Translations under genes and position numbers: made by a program
NCBI RefSeq assembly: GCF_932526225.1
Contig: NC_064040.1
Span: 2,579,894 to 2,643,893, forward strand
Source: Nematostella vectensis
Lineage: Eukaryota; Cnidaria; Anthozoa; Actiniaria; Edwardsiidae
Reading direction: 5' to 3'
DNA: 64,000 bases
Notes under the pieces: model-generated
The model's input: the letters and a program-made list of their open reading frames with translations, nothing else
Database searches by the model: none
What the model was told of the DNA's origin: nothing
Part shown: positions 44,981 to 58,500 of the stretch, one piece after another
Position numbering within the stretch: the stretch's first letter is position 1
How the letters are laid out: every line of letters starts with the position of its first letter

Positions 44981-47900
44981 GTTTTGATGGTGATATGACA
45001 GACTTGCAAGTGTATTGGGGGATGTAGCTCAGTTGTAGAGCGTCCGCTTCGCATGCGGAAAGCCCGGGGTCCGATCCCCCGCATCTCCAATATTTTCTTT
45101 TTTCCCAAAGAGGAAATATGGGCATTTCAAGTCTTTATGGTGATATGACTCACTTGCAAGTGTATCAGGGGATGTAGCTCAGTGGTAGAGCGTCCGCTTT
45201 GCATGCGGAAGGTCCGGGGTTCGATCCCCCGCATCTCCAATATTTTCTTCTTTCCCTTAAGGAAATGTGGATTATTCAAGTCTTGAGGGTGATATGACAC
45301 ACTTGCAAGTTTATTGGGGGATGTAGCTCAGTGGTAGAGCGTCCTCTTCGCATGCGGAAGGCCCGGGGTTCGATCCCCCGCATCTCCAATATTTTCTTTT
45401 TTCCCCTAGAGGAAATATGGGCATTTCAAGTCTTTATGGTGATATGACTCACTTGCAAGTGTATCAGGGGATGTAGCTCAGTGGTAGAGCGTCCGCTTTG
45501 CATGCGGAAGGTCCGGGGTTCGATCCCCCGCATCTCCAATATTTTATTTTTTCACCTAGAGGAAATGTAGATTATTAAATTTATGATGGTGATATGACAG
45601 ACTTGCAAGTGTATCGGGGGATGTAGCTTAGTGGTAGAGTTTCCGCTTTGCATGCGGAAAGACCGGTGTTTGATTCCCCGCATCTCAAATATTTTTTACC
45701 CCTAAAAGATATTTTGGATTATTCAAGTCTTGATGGTAATATGACACACTTGCAAGTGTATTGGGGGATGTAGCTCAGTGGTAGAGCGTCCGCTTCGCAT
45801 GCGGAAAGCCCGGGTTTCGATCCCCCGCATCTCCAATATTTTCTTTTTTCTCCTAGAGGAAATATGGGCATTTCAAGTCTTTATGGTGATATGACTCACT
45901 TGCAAGTGTATTAGGGGATGTAGCTCAGTGGTAGAGCGTCCGCTTTGCATGCGGAAGGTCCGGGGTTCGATCCCCCGCATCTCCAATATTTTCTTCTTTC
46001 CCTAAAGGAAATGTGGATTATTGAAGTCTTTAGGGTGATATGACACACTTGCAAGTGTATTAGGGGATGTAGCTCAGTGGTAGAGCGTCCGCTTTGCATG
46101 CGGAAGGTCCGGGGTTCGATCCCCCGCATCTCCAATATTTTCTATTTTCACCTAGAGGAAATGTGGATTATTAAAGTTTTGATGGTGATATGACAGACTT
46201 GCAAGTGTATTGGGGGATGTAGCTCAGTGGTAGAGCGTCCTCTTCGCATGCGGAAGGCAACGGGTTCGATCCCCCGCATCTCCAATATATTTTCTTCTTT
46301 CCCTAAAGGAAATGTGGATTATTCAAGTCTTGAGGGCGATATGACTCACTTGCAAGTGTATCAGGGGATGTAGCTCAGTGGTAGAGCGTCCGCTTTGCAT
46401 GCGGAAGGTCCGGGGTTCGATCCCCCGCATCTCCAATATTTTCTTCTTTCCCTTAAGGAAATGTGGATTATTCAAGTCTTGAGGGTGATATGACAGACTT
46501 GCAAGTGTATCGGGGGATGTAGCTCAGTGGTAGAGTTTCCGCTTTGCATGCGAAAAGACCGGTGTTCGATTCCCCGCATCTCAAATATTTTTTACCCCTA
46601 AAAGAAATTTGGATTATTCAAGTCTTGATGGTAATATGACACACTTGCAAGTGTATTGGGGGATGTAGCTCAGTGGTAGAGCGTCCGCTTCGCATGCGGA
46701 AAGCCCGGGGTTCGATCCCCCGCATCTCCAATATTTTCTATTTTCAACTAGAGGAAATGTGGATTATTAAAGTTTTGATGGTGATATGACAGACTTGCAA
46801 GTGTATGGGGGGATATAGCTCAGTGGAAGAGTTTCCGCTTTGCATGCGGAAGGACCGGTGTTCGATTCCCCGCATCTCAAATATTTTTTTCCCTAAAATA
46901 AATTTGGATTATTCAAGTCTTGATGGTAATATGACACACTTGCAAGTGTATTAGGGGATGTAGCTCAGTGGTAGAGCGTCCGCTTTGCATGCGGAAGGTC
47001 CGGGGTTCGATCCCCCGCATCTCCAATATTTTCTATTTTCACCTAGAGGAAATGTGGATTATTAAAGTTTTGATGGTGATATGACAGACTTGCAAGTGTA
47101 TTGGGGGATGTAGCTCAGTGGTAGAGCGTCCTCTTCGCATGCGGAAGGCAACGGGTTCGATCCCCCGCATCTCCAATATATTTTCTTCTTTCCCTAAAGG
47201 AAATGTGGATTATTCAAGTCTTGAGGGCGATATGACTCACTTGCAAGTGTATCAGGGGATGTAGCTCAGTGGTAGAGCGTCCGCTTTGCATGCGGAAGGT
47301 CCGGGGTTCGATCCCCCGCATCTCCAATATTTTCTTCTTTCCCTTAAGGAAATGTGGATTATTCAAGTCTTGAGGGTGATATGACAGACTTGCAAGTGTA
47401 TCGGGGGATGTAGCTCAGTGGTAGAGTTTCCGCTTTGCATGCGAAAAGACCGGTGTTCGATTCCCCGCATCTCAAATATTTTTTACCCCTAAAAGAAATT
47501 TGGATTATTCAAGTCTTGATGGTAATATGACACACTTGCAAGTGTATTGGGGGATGTAGCTCAGTGGTAGAGCGTCCGCTTCGCATGCGGAAAGCCCGGG
47601 GTTCGATCCCCCGCATCTCCAATATTTTCTATTTTCAACTAGAGGAAATGTGGATTATTAAAGTTTTGATGGTGATATGACAGACTTGCAAGTGTATGGG
47701 GGGATATAGCTCAGTGGAAGAGTTTCCGCTTTGCATGCGGAAGGACCGGTGTTCGATTCCCCGCATCTCAAATATTTTTTTCCCTAAAATAAATTTGGAT
47801 TATTCAAGTCTTGATGGTAATATGACACACTTGCAAGTGTATTAGGGGATGTAGCTCAGTGGTAGAGCGTCCGCTTTGCATGCGGAAGGTCCGGGGTTCG

Positions 47901-49187
47901 ATCCCCCGCATCTCCAATACTTTCTTCTTTCCCTTAAGGAAATGTTGATTATTCAAGTCTTGAGTGTGATATGACACCCTTGCAAGTGTATTGGGGGATG
48001 TAGCTCAGTGGTAGAGCGTCCTCTTCGCATGCGGAAGGCAACGGGTTCGATCCCCCGCATCTCCAATATATTTTCTTCTTTCCCTAAAGGAAATGTGGAT
48101 TATTCAAGTCTTGAGGGCGATATGACTCACTTGCAAGTGTATCAGGGGATGTAGCTCAGTGGTAGAGCGTCCTCTTCGCATGCGGAAGGCCCGGGGTTCG
48201 ATCCCTCGCATCTCCAATATTTTCTTTTTTCCCCTAGAGGAAATATGGGCATTTCAAGTCTTTATGGTGATATGACTCACTTGCAAGTGTATTTGGGGAT
48301 GTAGCTCAGTGGTAGAGCGTCCGCTTTGCATGCGGAATGTCCGGGGTTCGATCCCCCGCATCTCCAATATTTTATTTTTTCACCTAGAGGAAATGTGGAT
48401 TATTAAAGTTATGATGGTGATATGACAGACTTGCAAGTGTATGGGGGATGTAGCTCAGTGGTAGAGTTTCCGCTTTGCATGCGGAAAGACCGGTGTTCGA
48501 TTCCCCGCATCTCAAATATTTTTTTTTCCCTAAAGGAAATTTGGATTATTCAAGTCTTGATGGTAATATGACACCCTTGCAAGTGTATTGGGGGATGTAG
48601 CTCAGTGGTAGAGCGTCCTCTTCGCATGCGGAAGGCAACGGGTTCGATCCCCCGCATCTCCAATATATTTTCTTCTTTCCCTAAAGGAAATGTGGATTAT
48701 TCAAGTCTTGAGGGCGATATGACTCACTTGCAAGTGTAACAGGGGATGTAGCTTAGTGGTAGAGCGTCCTCTTCGCATACTGAAGGTCCGGGGTTCGATC
48801 CCCCTCATCTCCAATATTTTCTTTTTTCCCCTAGAGGAAATATGGGCATTTGAAGTCTTTATGGTTATATGACTCACTTGCAAGTGTATTGGGGGATGTA
48901 GCTCAGTGGTAGAGCGTCCGCTTCGCATGCGGAAAGCCCGGGGTTCGATACACCGCATCTCCAATATTTTCTTTTTTCCCCTAGAGGAAATATGGGCATT
49001 TCAAGTCTTTATGGTGATATGACTCACTTGCAAGTGTATCAGGGGATGTAGCTCAGTGGTAGAGCGTCCGCTTTGCATGCTGAAGGTCCGGGGTTCGATT
49101 CCCCGCATCGCAAATATTTTTCACCCCTAAAAGAAATTTGGATTATTCAAGTCTTGATGGTAATATGACACACTTGCAAGTGTATTG

Positions 49188-49259
49188 GGGGATGTAGCTC
49201 AGTGGTAGAGCGTCATCTTAGCATGCGGAAAGCCCATGGTCCGATCCCCCGCATCTCCA
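49188..49259 (+). tRNA. tRNA-Ala-like(AGC), degraded, block 12 copy of 40102
   Basis: AGC at 49220-49222 with the same mismatched anticodon and T stems. Confidence 0.6.
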
Positions 49260-49412
49260 ATATTTTCTTTTTTCCCCTAGAGGAAATATCGGCATTTCAA
49301 GTCTTTATGGTGATATGACTCACTTACTATTGTATCAGGGGATGTAGCTCAGTGGTAGAGCGTCCGCTTTGCATGCGGAAGGTCCGGGGTTCGATCCCCC
49401 GCATCTCCAATA

Positions 49413-52400
49413 TTTTCTTCTTTCCCTTAAGGAAATGTGGATTATTCAAGTCTTGAGGGTGATATGACACACTTGCAAGTGTATTAGGGGATGTAGCTCA
49501 GTGGTAGAGCGTCCGCTTTGCATGCGGAAGGTCCGGGGTTCGATCCCCCACATCTCCAATATTTTCTTTTTTCACGTAGAGGAAATGTGGATTATTAAAG
49601 TTTTGATGGTGATATGACAGACTTGCAAGTGTATGGGGGGATGTAGCTCAGTGGAAGAGTTTCCGCTTTGCATGCGGAAGGACCGGTGTTCGATTCCCCG
49701 CATCTCAAATATTTTTTTTCACTAAAGGAAATTTGGATTATTCAAGTCTTGATGGTAATATGACACACTTGCAAGTGTATTAGGGGATGTAGCTCAGTGG
49801 TAGAGCGTCCTCTTCGCATGCGGAAGGCAACGGGTTCGTTCCCCCGCATCTCCAATATTTTCTTTTTTCCCCTAGAGGAAATATCGGCAATTCAAGTCTT
49901 TATGGTGATATGACTCACTTACTATTGTATCAGGGGATGTAGCTCAGTGGTAGAGCGTCCTCTTCGCATGCGGAAGGCCCGGGGTTCGATCCCCCGCATC
50001 TCCAATATTTTCTTCTTTCCCTTAAGGAAATGTGGATTATTCAAGTCTTGAGGGTGATATGGCAGACTTGCAAGTGTATCGGGGGATGTAGCTCAGTGGT
50101 AGAGTTTCCGCTTTGCATGCGGAAAGACCGGTGTTCGATTCCCCGCACCGCAAATATTTTTCACCCCTAAAAGAAATTTGGATTATTCAAGTCTTGATGG
50201 TAATATGACACACTTGCAAGTGTATTGGGGGATGTAGCTCAGTGGTAGAGCGTCATCTTCGCATGCGGAAAGCCCGGGGTCCGATCCCCCGCATCTCCAA
50301 TATTTTCTTTTTTCCCCTAGAGGAAATATCGGCATTTCAAGTCTTTATGGTGATATGACTCACTTACTATTGTATCAGGGGATGTAGCTCAGTGGTAGAG
50401 CGTCCGCTTTGCATGCAGAAGGTCCGGGGTTCGATCCCCCAGATCTCCAATATTTTCTTCTTTCCCTTAAGGAAATGTGGATTATTCAAGTCTTGAGGGT
50501 GATATGACACACTTGCAAGTGTATTAGGGGATGTAGCTCAGTGGTAGAGCGTCCGCTTTGCATGCGGAAGGTCCGGGGTTCGATCCCCCGCATCTCCAAT
50601 ATTTTCTTTTTTCACCTAGAGGAAATGTGGATTATTAAAGTTTTGATGGTGATATGACAGACTTGCAAGTGTATGGGGGGATGTAGCTCAGTGGAAGAGT
50701 TTCCGCTTTGCATGCGGAAGGACCGGTGTTCGATTCCCCGCATCTCAAATATTTGTTTCACTAAAGGAAATTTGGATTATTCAAGTCTTGATGGTAATAT
50801 GACACACTTGCAAGTGTATTAGGGGATGTAGCTCAGTGGTAGAGCGTCCTCTTCGCATGCGGAAGGCAACGGGTTCGTTCCCCCGCATCTCCAATATGTT
50901 TTCTTCTTTCCCTAAAGGAAATGTGGATTATTCAAGTCTTGAGGGTGATATGACACACTTGCAAGTGTATTGGGGGATGTAGCTCAGTGGTAGAGCGTCC
51001 TCTTCGCATGAGGAAGGCCCGGGGTCCGATCCCCCGCATCTCCAATATTTTCTTTTTTCCCCTAGAGGAAATATCGGCATTTCAAGTCTTTATGGTGATA
51101 TGACTCACTTACTATTGTATCAGGGGATGTAGCTCAGTGGTAGAGCGTCCTCTTCGCATGCGGAAGGCCCGGGGTTCGATCCCCCGCATCTCCAATATTT
51201 TCTTCTTTCCCTTAAGGAAATGTGGATTATTCAAGTCTTGAGGGTGATATGGCAGACTTGCAAGTGTATCGGGGGATGTAGCTCAGTGGTAGAGTTTCCG
51301 CTTTGCATGCGGAAAGACCGGTGTTCGATTCCCCGCACCGCAAATATTTTTCACCCCTAAAAGAAATTTGGATTATTCAAGTCTTGATGGTAATATGACA
51401 CACTTGCAAGTGTATTGGGGGATGTAGCTCAGTGGTAGAGCGTCATCTTCGCATGCGGAAAGCCCGGGGTCCGATCCCCCGCATCTCCAATATTTTCTTT
51501 TTTCCCCTAGAGGAAATATCGGCATTTCAAGTCTTTATGGTGATATGACTCACTTACTATTGTATCAGGGGATGTAGCTCAGTGGTAGAGCGTCCGCTTT
51601 GCATGCGGAAGGTCCGGGGTTCGATCCCCCAGATCTCCAATATTTTCTTCTTTCCCTTAAGGAAATGTGGATTATTCAAGTCTTGAGGGTGATATGACAC
51701 ACTTGCAAGTGTATTAGGGGATGTAGCTCAGTGGTAGAGCGTCCGCTTTGCATGCGGAAGGTCCGGGGTTCAATCCCCCGCATCTCCAATATTTTCTTTT
51801 TTCACCTAGAGGAAATGTGGATTATTAAAGTTTTGATGGTGATATGACAGACTTGCAAGTGTATGGGGGGATGTAGCTCAGTGGAAGAGTTTCCGCTTTG
51901 CATGCGGAAGGACCGGTGTTCGATTCCCCGCATCTCAAATATTTGTTTCACTAAAGGAAATTTGGATTATTCAAGTCTTGATGGTAATATGACACACTTG
52001 CAAGTGTATTAGGGGATGTAGCTCAGTGGTAGAGCGTCCGCTTTGCATGCGGAAGGTCCGGGGTTCGATCCCCCGCATCTCCAATACTTTCTTCTTTCCC
52101 TTAAGGAAATGTGGATTATTCAAGTCTTGAGTGTGATATGACACACTTGCAAGTGTATTGGGGGATGTAGCTCAGTGGTAGAGCGTCCTCTTCGCATGCG
52201 GAAGGCAACGGGTTCGATCCCCCGCATCTCCAATATGTTTTCTTCTTTTCCCTAAGGAAATGTGGATTATTCAAGTCTTGAGGGTGATATGACACACTTG
52301 CAAGTGTATTGGGGGATGTAGCTCAGTGGTAGAGCGTCCTCTTCGCATGAGGAAGGCCCGGGGTTCGATCCCCCGCATCTCCAATATTTTCTTTTTTCCC

Positions 52401-52900
52401 CTAGAGGAAATATGGGCATTTCAAGTCTTTATGGTGATATGACTCACTTGCAAGTGTATTAGGGGATGTAGCTCAGTGGTAGAGCGTCCGCTTTGCATGC
52501 GGAAGGTCCGGGGTTCGATCCCCCGCATCTCCAATATTTTATTCTTTCCCTTAAGGAAATGTGGATTATTCAAGTCTTGAGGGTGATATGACACACTTGC
52601 AAGTGTATTGGGGGATGTAGCTCAGTGGTAGAGCGCCCTCTTCGCATGCGGAAGGCACGGGGTTCGATCCCCCGCATCTCCAATATATTTTCTTCTTTCC
52701 CTAAAGGAAATGTGGATTATTCAAGTCTTTAGGGCGATATGACACACTTGCAAGCGTATTGTTGGATGTAGCTCAGTGGTAGAGCGTCCTCTTTGCATGC
52801 TGAAGGCCCGGGGTTCGATCCCCCGCATCTCCATTATTTTTATTCCCTAGAGAAAATTTGGATTATTAAAGTTTTGATGGTGATATGACAGACTTGCAAG
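49413..52900 (+). repeat. Array block 13, with an 8-unit 1190-bp duplication
   Basis: Unit starts: 49487, 49637, 49783, 49933, 50082, 50228, 50378, 50527, 50677, 50822, 50973, 51123, 51272, 51418, 51568, 51717, 51867, 52012, 52161, 52312, 52462, 52611, 52762. Units 49933-50677 recur at 51123-51867, each +1190. This block is rich in the variant leader CACTTACTATTG, which destroys the palindrome, and in TATCGGCA spacers. Confidence 0.9.
49637..49708 (+). tRNA. tRNA-Ala(TGC)-like, 'GTTTCCGC' family exemplar
   Basis: The D arm ends GAGT (G10-U25 wobble), the anticodon arm is perfect with TGC, and the T arm is CGGTG-TTCGATT-CCCCG with a T52-C62 mismatch. The 3' end is CATCTCA-A, so position 72 no longer pairs with G1. 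It is typically followed by an AATATTTTTTT spacer. One of the commonest families; probably reduced in function. Confidence 0.75.
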
Positions 52901-55900
52901 TGTATTGGGGGATGTAGCTCAGTGGTAGAACGTCCGTCCGCTTTGCATGCGGAAGGCCCGGGGTTCGTTCCCCCTCATCTCCAATATTTGTTTTCCATTA
53001 AGTAAGTGTGGATTATTCAAGTCTTGATGGTGTTATGACACACTTGCAAGTGTATTGGGGGATGTAGCTCAGTGGTAGAGCGTCCGCTTCGCATGCGGAA
53101 GCCCCGGGGTTTGATCCCCCGCATCTCCAATATTTTCTTTTTTCCCTAAGAGGAAATGTGGATTATTAAAGTTTTGATGGTGCTATGACAGACTTGCAAG
53201 TGTATTTGGGGATGTAACTCAGTGGTAGAGTTTCCGCTTTGCATGCGGAAGGACCGGTGTTCGATTCCCCGCATCTGAAATATTTTTTTTCCCTAAAGGA
53301 AATTTGGATTATAAAACTTTTGAGGGTGATTTGACAAACTTGCAAGTGTATTGGGGGATGTAGCTCAGTGGTAGAGCGTCCGCTTCGCATGCGGAAAGCC
53401 CGGGGTCCGATCCCCCGCATCTCCAATATTTTCTTTTTTCCCCTAGAGGAAATATGGGCATTTCAAGTCTTTATGGCGATATGACTCACTTGCAAGTGTA
53501 TCAGGGGATGTATCTCAGTGGTAGAGCGTCCGCTTTGCATGCGGAATGTCCGGGGTTAGATCCCCCGCATCTCCAATATTTTCTTCTTTCCCTTAAGGAA
53601 ATGTGGATTATTCAAGTCTTGAGGGTGATATGACACACTTGCAAGTGTATTGGGGGATGTAGCTCAGTGGTAGAGCGTCCTCTTTGCATGCGGAAGGCCC
53701 TGGGTTCGATCCCCCGCATCTAAAATATTTTCTTTTTTCCCCTAGAGGAAATATGGGCATTTCAAGTCTTTATGACGATATGACTCACTTGCAAGTGTAT
53801 CAGGGGATGTAGCTCAGTGGTAGAGCGTCCGCTTTGCATGCGTAAGGTCCGGGGTTCGATCCCCCGCATCTCCAATATTTTATTTTTTCACCTAGAGGAA
53901 ATGTGGTTTATTAAAGTTATGATTGTGATATGACAGACTTGCAAGTGTATGGGGGGATGATGCTCAGTGGTAGAGTTTCCGCTTTGCATGCGGAAGGACC
54001 GGTGTTCGATTCCCCGCATCTCAAATATTTTTTTGTCCCTAAAGGAAATTTGGATTATTCAAGTCTTGATGGTAATTTGACACACTTGCAAGTGTATTGG
54101 GGGATGTAGCTCAGTGGTAGAGCGTCCGCTTCGCATGCGGAAAGCCCGGGGTCCGATCCCCCGCATCTCCAATATTTTCTTTTTTCCCCTAGAGGAAATA
54201 TGGGCATTTCAAGTCTTTATGACGATATGACTCACTTGTAAGTGTATCAGGGGATGTAGCTCAGTGGTAGAGCGTCCGCTTTGCATGCGGAAGGTCCGGG
54301 GTTCGATCCCCCGCATCTCCAATATTTTCTTCTTTCCCTTAAGGAAATGTGGATTATTCAAGTCTTGAGGGTGATATGACACACTTGCAAGTGTATTGGG
54401 GGATGTAGCTCAGTGGTAGAGCGTCCTCTTCGCATGCGGAAGGACCGGGGTTCGATCCCCCGCATCTCCAATATATTTTCTTTTTTCCCCTAGAGGAAAT
54501 ATGGGCATTTCAAGTCTTTATGGTGATATGACTCACTTGCAAGTGTATTTGGGGATGTAGCTCAGTGGTAGAGCGTCCGCTTTGCATGCGGAAGGCCCGG
54601 GGTTCGTTCCCCCGCATCTCCAATATTTGTTTTCCATTAAGTAAGTGTGGATTATTCAAGTCTTGAGGGTGATATGACACACTTGCAAGCGTATTGGGGG
54701 ATGTAGCTCAGTGGTAGAGCGTCCTCTTCGCATGCGGAAGGCACGGGATTCCATCCCTCGCATCTCAAATATATTTTCTTCTTTCCCTAAAGGAAATGTG
54801 GATTATTCAAGTCTTGAGGGCGATATGACACACTTGCAAGCGTATTGGGGGATGTAGCTCAGTGGTAGAGCGTCCTCTTTGCATGCTGAATGCCCGGGGT
54901 TCGATCCCCCGCATCTCCATTATTTTTTTTCCCTAGAGAAAATTTGGATTATTAAAGTTTTGATGGTGATATGACAGACTTGCAAGTGTATTGGGGGATG
55001 TAGCTCAGGGGTAGAGCGTCCGCTTCGCATGCGGAAAGCCCGGGGTCCGATCCCCCGCATCTCCAATATTTTCTTTTTTCCCCTAGAGGAAATATGGGCA
55101 TTTCAAGTCTTTATGGCGATATGACTCACTTGCAAGTGTATCAGGGGATGTATCTCAGTGGTAGAGCGTCCGCTTTGCATGCGGAAGGTCCTGGGTTCGA
55201 TCCCCCGCATCTCCAATATTTTCTTCTTTCCTTTAAGGAAATGTGGATTATTCAAGTCTTGAGGGTGATATGACACACTTGCAAGTGTATTGGGGGATGT
55301 AGCTCAGTGGTAGAGCGTCCTCTTCGCATGCGGAAGGCCCGGGGTTCGATCCCCCGCATCTCCAATATTTTCTTTTTTCCCCTTGAGGAAATATGGGCAT
55401 TTCAAGTCTTTATGGTGATATGACTCACTTGCAAGTGTATTTGGGGATGTAGCTCAGTGGTAGAGCATCCGCTTTGCATGCGGAAGGTCCGGGGTTCGAT
55501 CCCCCGCATCTCCAATATTTTATTTTTTCACCTAGAGGAAATGTGGTTTATTAAAGTTATGATGGTGATATGACTCACTTGCAAGTGTATTTGGGGATGT
55601 AGCTCAGTGGTAGAGCGTCCGCTTTGCATGCTGAAGGTCCGGGGTCCGATCCCCCGCATCTCCAATATTTTATTTTTTCACCTAGAGGAAATGTGGATTA
55701 TTAAAGTTATGATGGTGATATAACAGACATGCAAGTGTATGGGGGGATGTAGCTCAGTGGTAGAGTTTCTGCTTTGCATGCGGAAGGACCGGTGTTCGAT
55801 TCCCCGCATCTCAAATATTTTTTTTCACTAAAGGAAATTTGGATAATTCAAGTCTTGATGGTAATATGACACACTTGCAAGTGTATTGGGGGATGTAGCT

Positions 55901-58500
55901 CAGTGGTAGAGCCTCCGCTTCGCATGCGGAAAGCCCGGGGTTCGATCCCCCGCATCTCCAATATTTTCTTTTTTCTCCTAGAGGAAATATGGGCATTTCA
56001 AGTCTTTATGGTGATATGACTCACTTGTAAGTGTATCAGGGCATGTAGCTCAGTGGTAGAGCGTCCGCTTTGCATGCGGAAGGTCCGGGGTTCGATCCCC
56101 CGCATCTCCAATATTTTCTTCTTTCCCTTAAGGAAATGTGGATTATTCAAGTCTTGAGGGTGATATGACACACTTGCAAGTGTATTGGGGGATGTAGCTC
56201 AGTGGTAGAGCGTCCTCTTCGCATGCGGAAGGACCGGGGTTCGATCCCCCGCATCTCCAATATTTTCTTTTTTCACCTAGAGGAAATATGGGCATTTCAA
56301 GTCTTTATGGTGATATGACTCACTTGCAAGTGTATTTGGGGATGTAGCTCAGTGGTAGAGCGTCCGCTTTGCATGCGGAAGGTCCGGGGTTCGATCCCCC
56401 GCATCTCCAATATTTTCTTCTTTCCCTTAAGGAAATGTGGATTATTCAAGTCTTGAGGGTGATATGACACACTTGCAAGTGTATTGGGGGATGTAGCTCA
56501 GTGGTAGAGCGTCCTCTTCGCATGCGGAAGGCCCGGGGTTCGATCCCCCGCATCTCCAATATTTTCTTTTTTCCCCTAGAGGAAATATGGGCATTTCAAG
56601 TCTTTATGGTGATATGACTCACTTGCAAGTGTATTTGGGGATGTAGCTCAGTGGTAGAGCGTCCGCTTTGCATGCGGAAGGTCCGGGGTTCGATCCCCCG
56701 CATCTCCAATATTTTATTTTTTCACCTAGAGAAAAAGTGGTTTATTAAAGTTATGATGGTGATATGACAGACTTGCAAGTGTATGGGGGGATGTGGCTCA
56801 GTGGTAGAGTTTCCGCTTTGCATGCGGAAGGACCGGTGTTCGATTCCCCGCATCTCAAATATTTTTTTTTCCCTAAAGGAAATTTGGATTATTCAACTCT
56901 TGATGGTAATATGACACACTTGCAAGTGTATTGGGGGATGTAGCTCAGTGGTAGAGCGTCAGCTTCGCATGCGGAAAGCCCGGGGTCCGATCCCCCGCAT
57001 CTCCAATATTTTCTTTTTTCCCCTAGAGGAAATATGGGCATTTCAAGTCTTTATGACGATATGACTCACTTGTAAGTGTATCAGGGCATGTAGCTCAGTG
57101 GTAGAGCGTCCGCTTTGCATGCGGAAGGTCGGGGGTTCGATCCCCCGCATCTCCAATATTTTCTTCTTTCCCTTAAGGAAATGTGGATTATTCAAGTCTT
57201 GAGGGTGATATGACACACTTGCAAGTGTATTGGGGGATGTAGCTCAGTGGTAGAGCGTCCTCTTCGCATGCGGAAGGACCGGGGTTCGATCCCCCGCATC
57301 TCCAATATTTTCTTTTTTCACCTAGAGGAAATATGGGCATTTCAAGTCTTTATGGTGATATGACTCACTTGCAAGTGTATTTGGGGATGTAGCTCAGTGG
57401 TAGAGCGTCCGCTTTGCATGCGGAAGGTCCGGGGTTCGATCCCCCGCATCTCCAATATTTTATTTTTTCACCTAGAGGAAATGTGGATTATTAAAGTTAT
57501 GATGGTGATATGACAGACATGCAAGTGTATGGGGGGATGTAGCTCAGTGGTAGAGTTTCTGCTTTGCATGCGGAAGGACCGGTGTTCGATTCCCCGCATC
57601 TCAAATATTTTTTTTCACTAAAGGAAATTTGGATAATTCAAGTCTTAATGGTAATATGACACACTTGCAAGTGTATTGGGGGATGTAGCTCAGTGGTAGA
57701 GCCTCCGCTTCGCATGCGGAAAGCCCGGGGTTCGATCCCCCGCATCTCCAATATTTTCTTTTTTCTCCTAGAGGAAATATGGGCATTTCAAGTCTTTATG
57801 GTGATATGACTCACTTGTAAGTGTATCAGGGCATGTAGCTCAGTGGTAGAGCGTCCGCTTTGCATGCGGAAGGTCCGGGGTTCGATCCCCCGCATCTCCA
57901 ATATTTTCTTCTTTCCCTTAAGGAAATGTGGATTATTCAAGTCTTGAGGGTGATATGACACACTTGCAAGTGTATTGGGGGATGTAGCTCAGTGGTAGAG
58001 CGTCCTCTTCGCATGCGGATGGACCGGGGTTCGATCCCCCGCATCTCCAATATTTTCTTTTTTCACCTAGAGGAAATATGGGCATTTCAAGTCTTTATGG
58101 TGATATGACTCACTTGCAAGTGTATTTGGGGATGTAGCTCAGTGGTAGAGCGTCCGCTTTGCATGCGGAAGGTCCGGGGTTCGATTCCCCGCATCTCCAA
58201 TATTTTATTTTTTCACCTAGAGGAAATGTGGATTATTAAAGTTATGATGGTGATATGACAGACTTGCAAGTGTATGGGGGGATGTAGCTCAGTGGTAGAG
58301 TTTCTGCTTTGCATGCAGAAGGACCTGTGTTCGATTCCCCGCATCTCAAATATTTTTTTTCACTAAAGGAAATTTGGATAATTCAAATCTTGATGTTAAT
58401 ATGACACACTTGCAAGTGTATTGGGGGATGTAGCTCAGTGGTAGAGCTTCCGCTTCGCATGCGGAAAGCCCTGGGTTCGATCCCCCGCATCTCCAACATT
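52901..58500 (+). repeat. Array block 14
   Basis: Unit starts: 52908, 53058, 53208, 53354, 53504, 53653, 53803, 53953, 54100, 54250, 54399, 54551, 54697, 54848, 54994, 55144, 55293, 55443, 55593, 55743, 55889, 56039, 56188, 56338, 56487, 56637, 56787, 56934, 57084, 57233, 57383, 57533, 57679, 57829, 57978, 58128, 58278, 58424. Units 55593-56338 recur at 57383-58128, each +1790. Units 56039, 57084 and 57829 begin GGGCATG, changing the fourth acceptor pair. Confidence 0.87.

Larger units (their letters stand above)
40327..49412 (+). repeat. Array block 12: 9086-bp, 62-unit segment, copy 2
   Basis: Unit starts equal those of block 11 plus 9086, from 40403 to 49338. The joint is sharp: at 40321-40326 copy 1 reads CCAATA and continues TATTTTC as at 31241. 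The same CCAATA at 49407-49412 continues TTTTC into block 13. I found no difference between the copies at the many points I compared, including the three truncated units and the odd anticodons. Confidence 0.95.
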
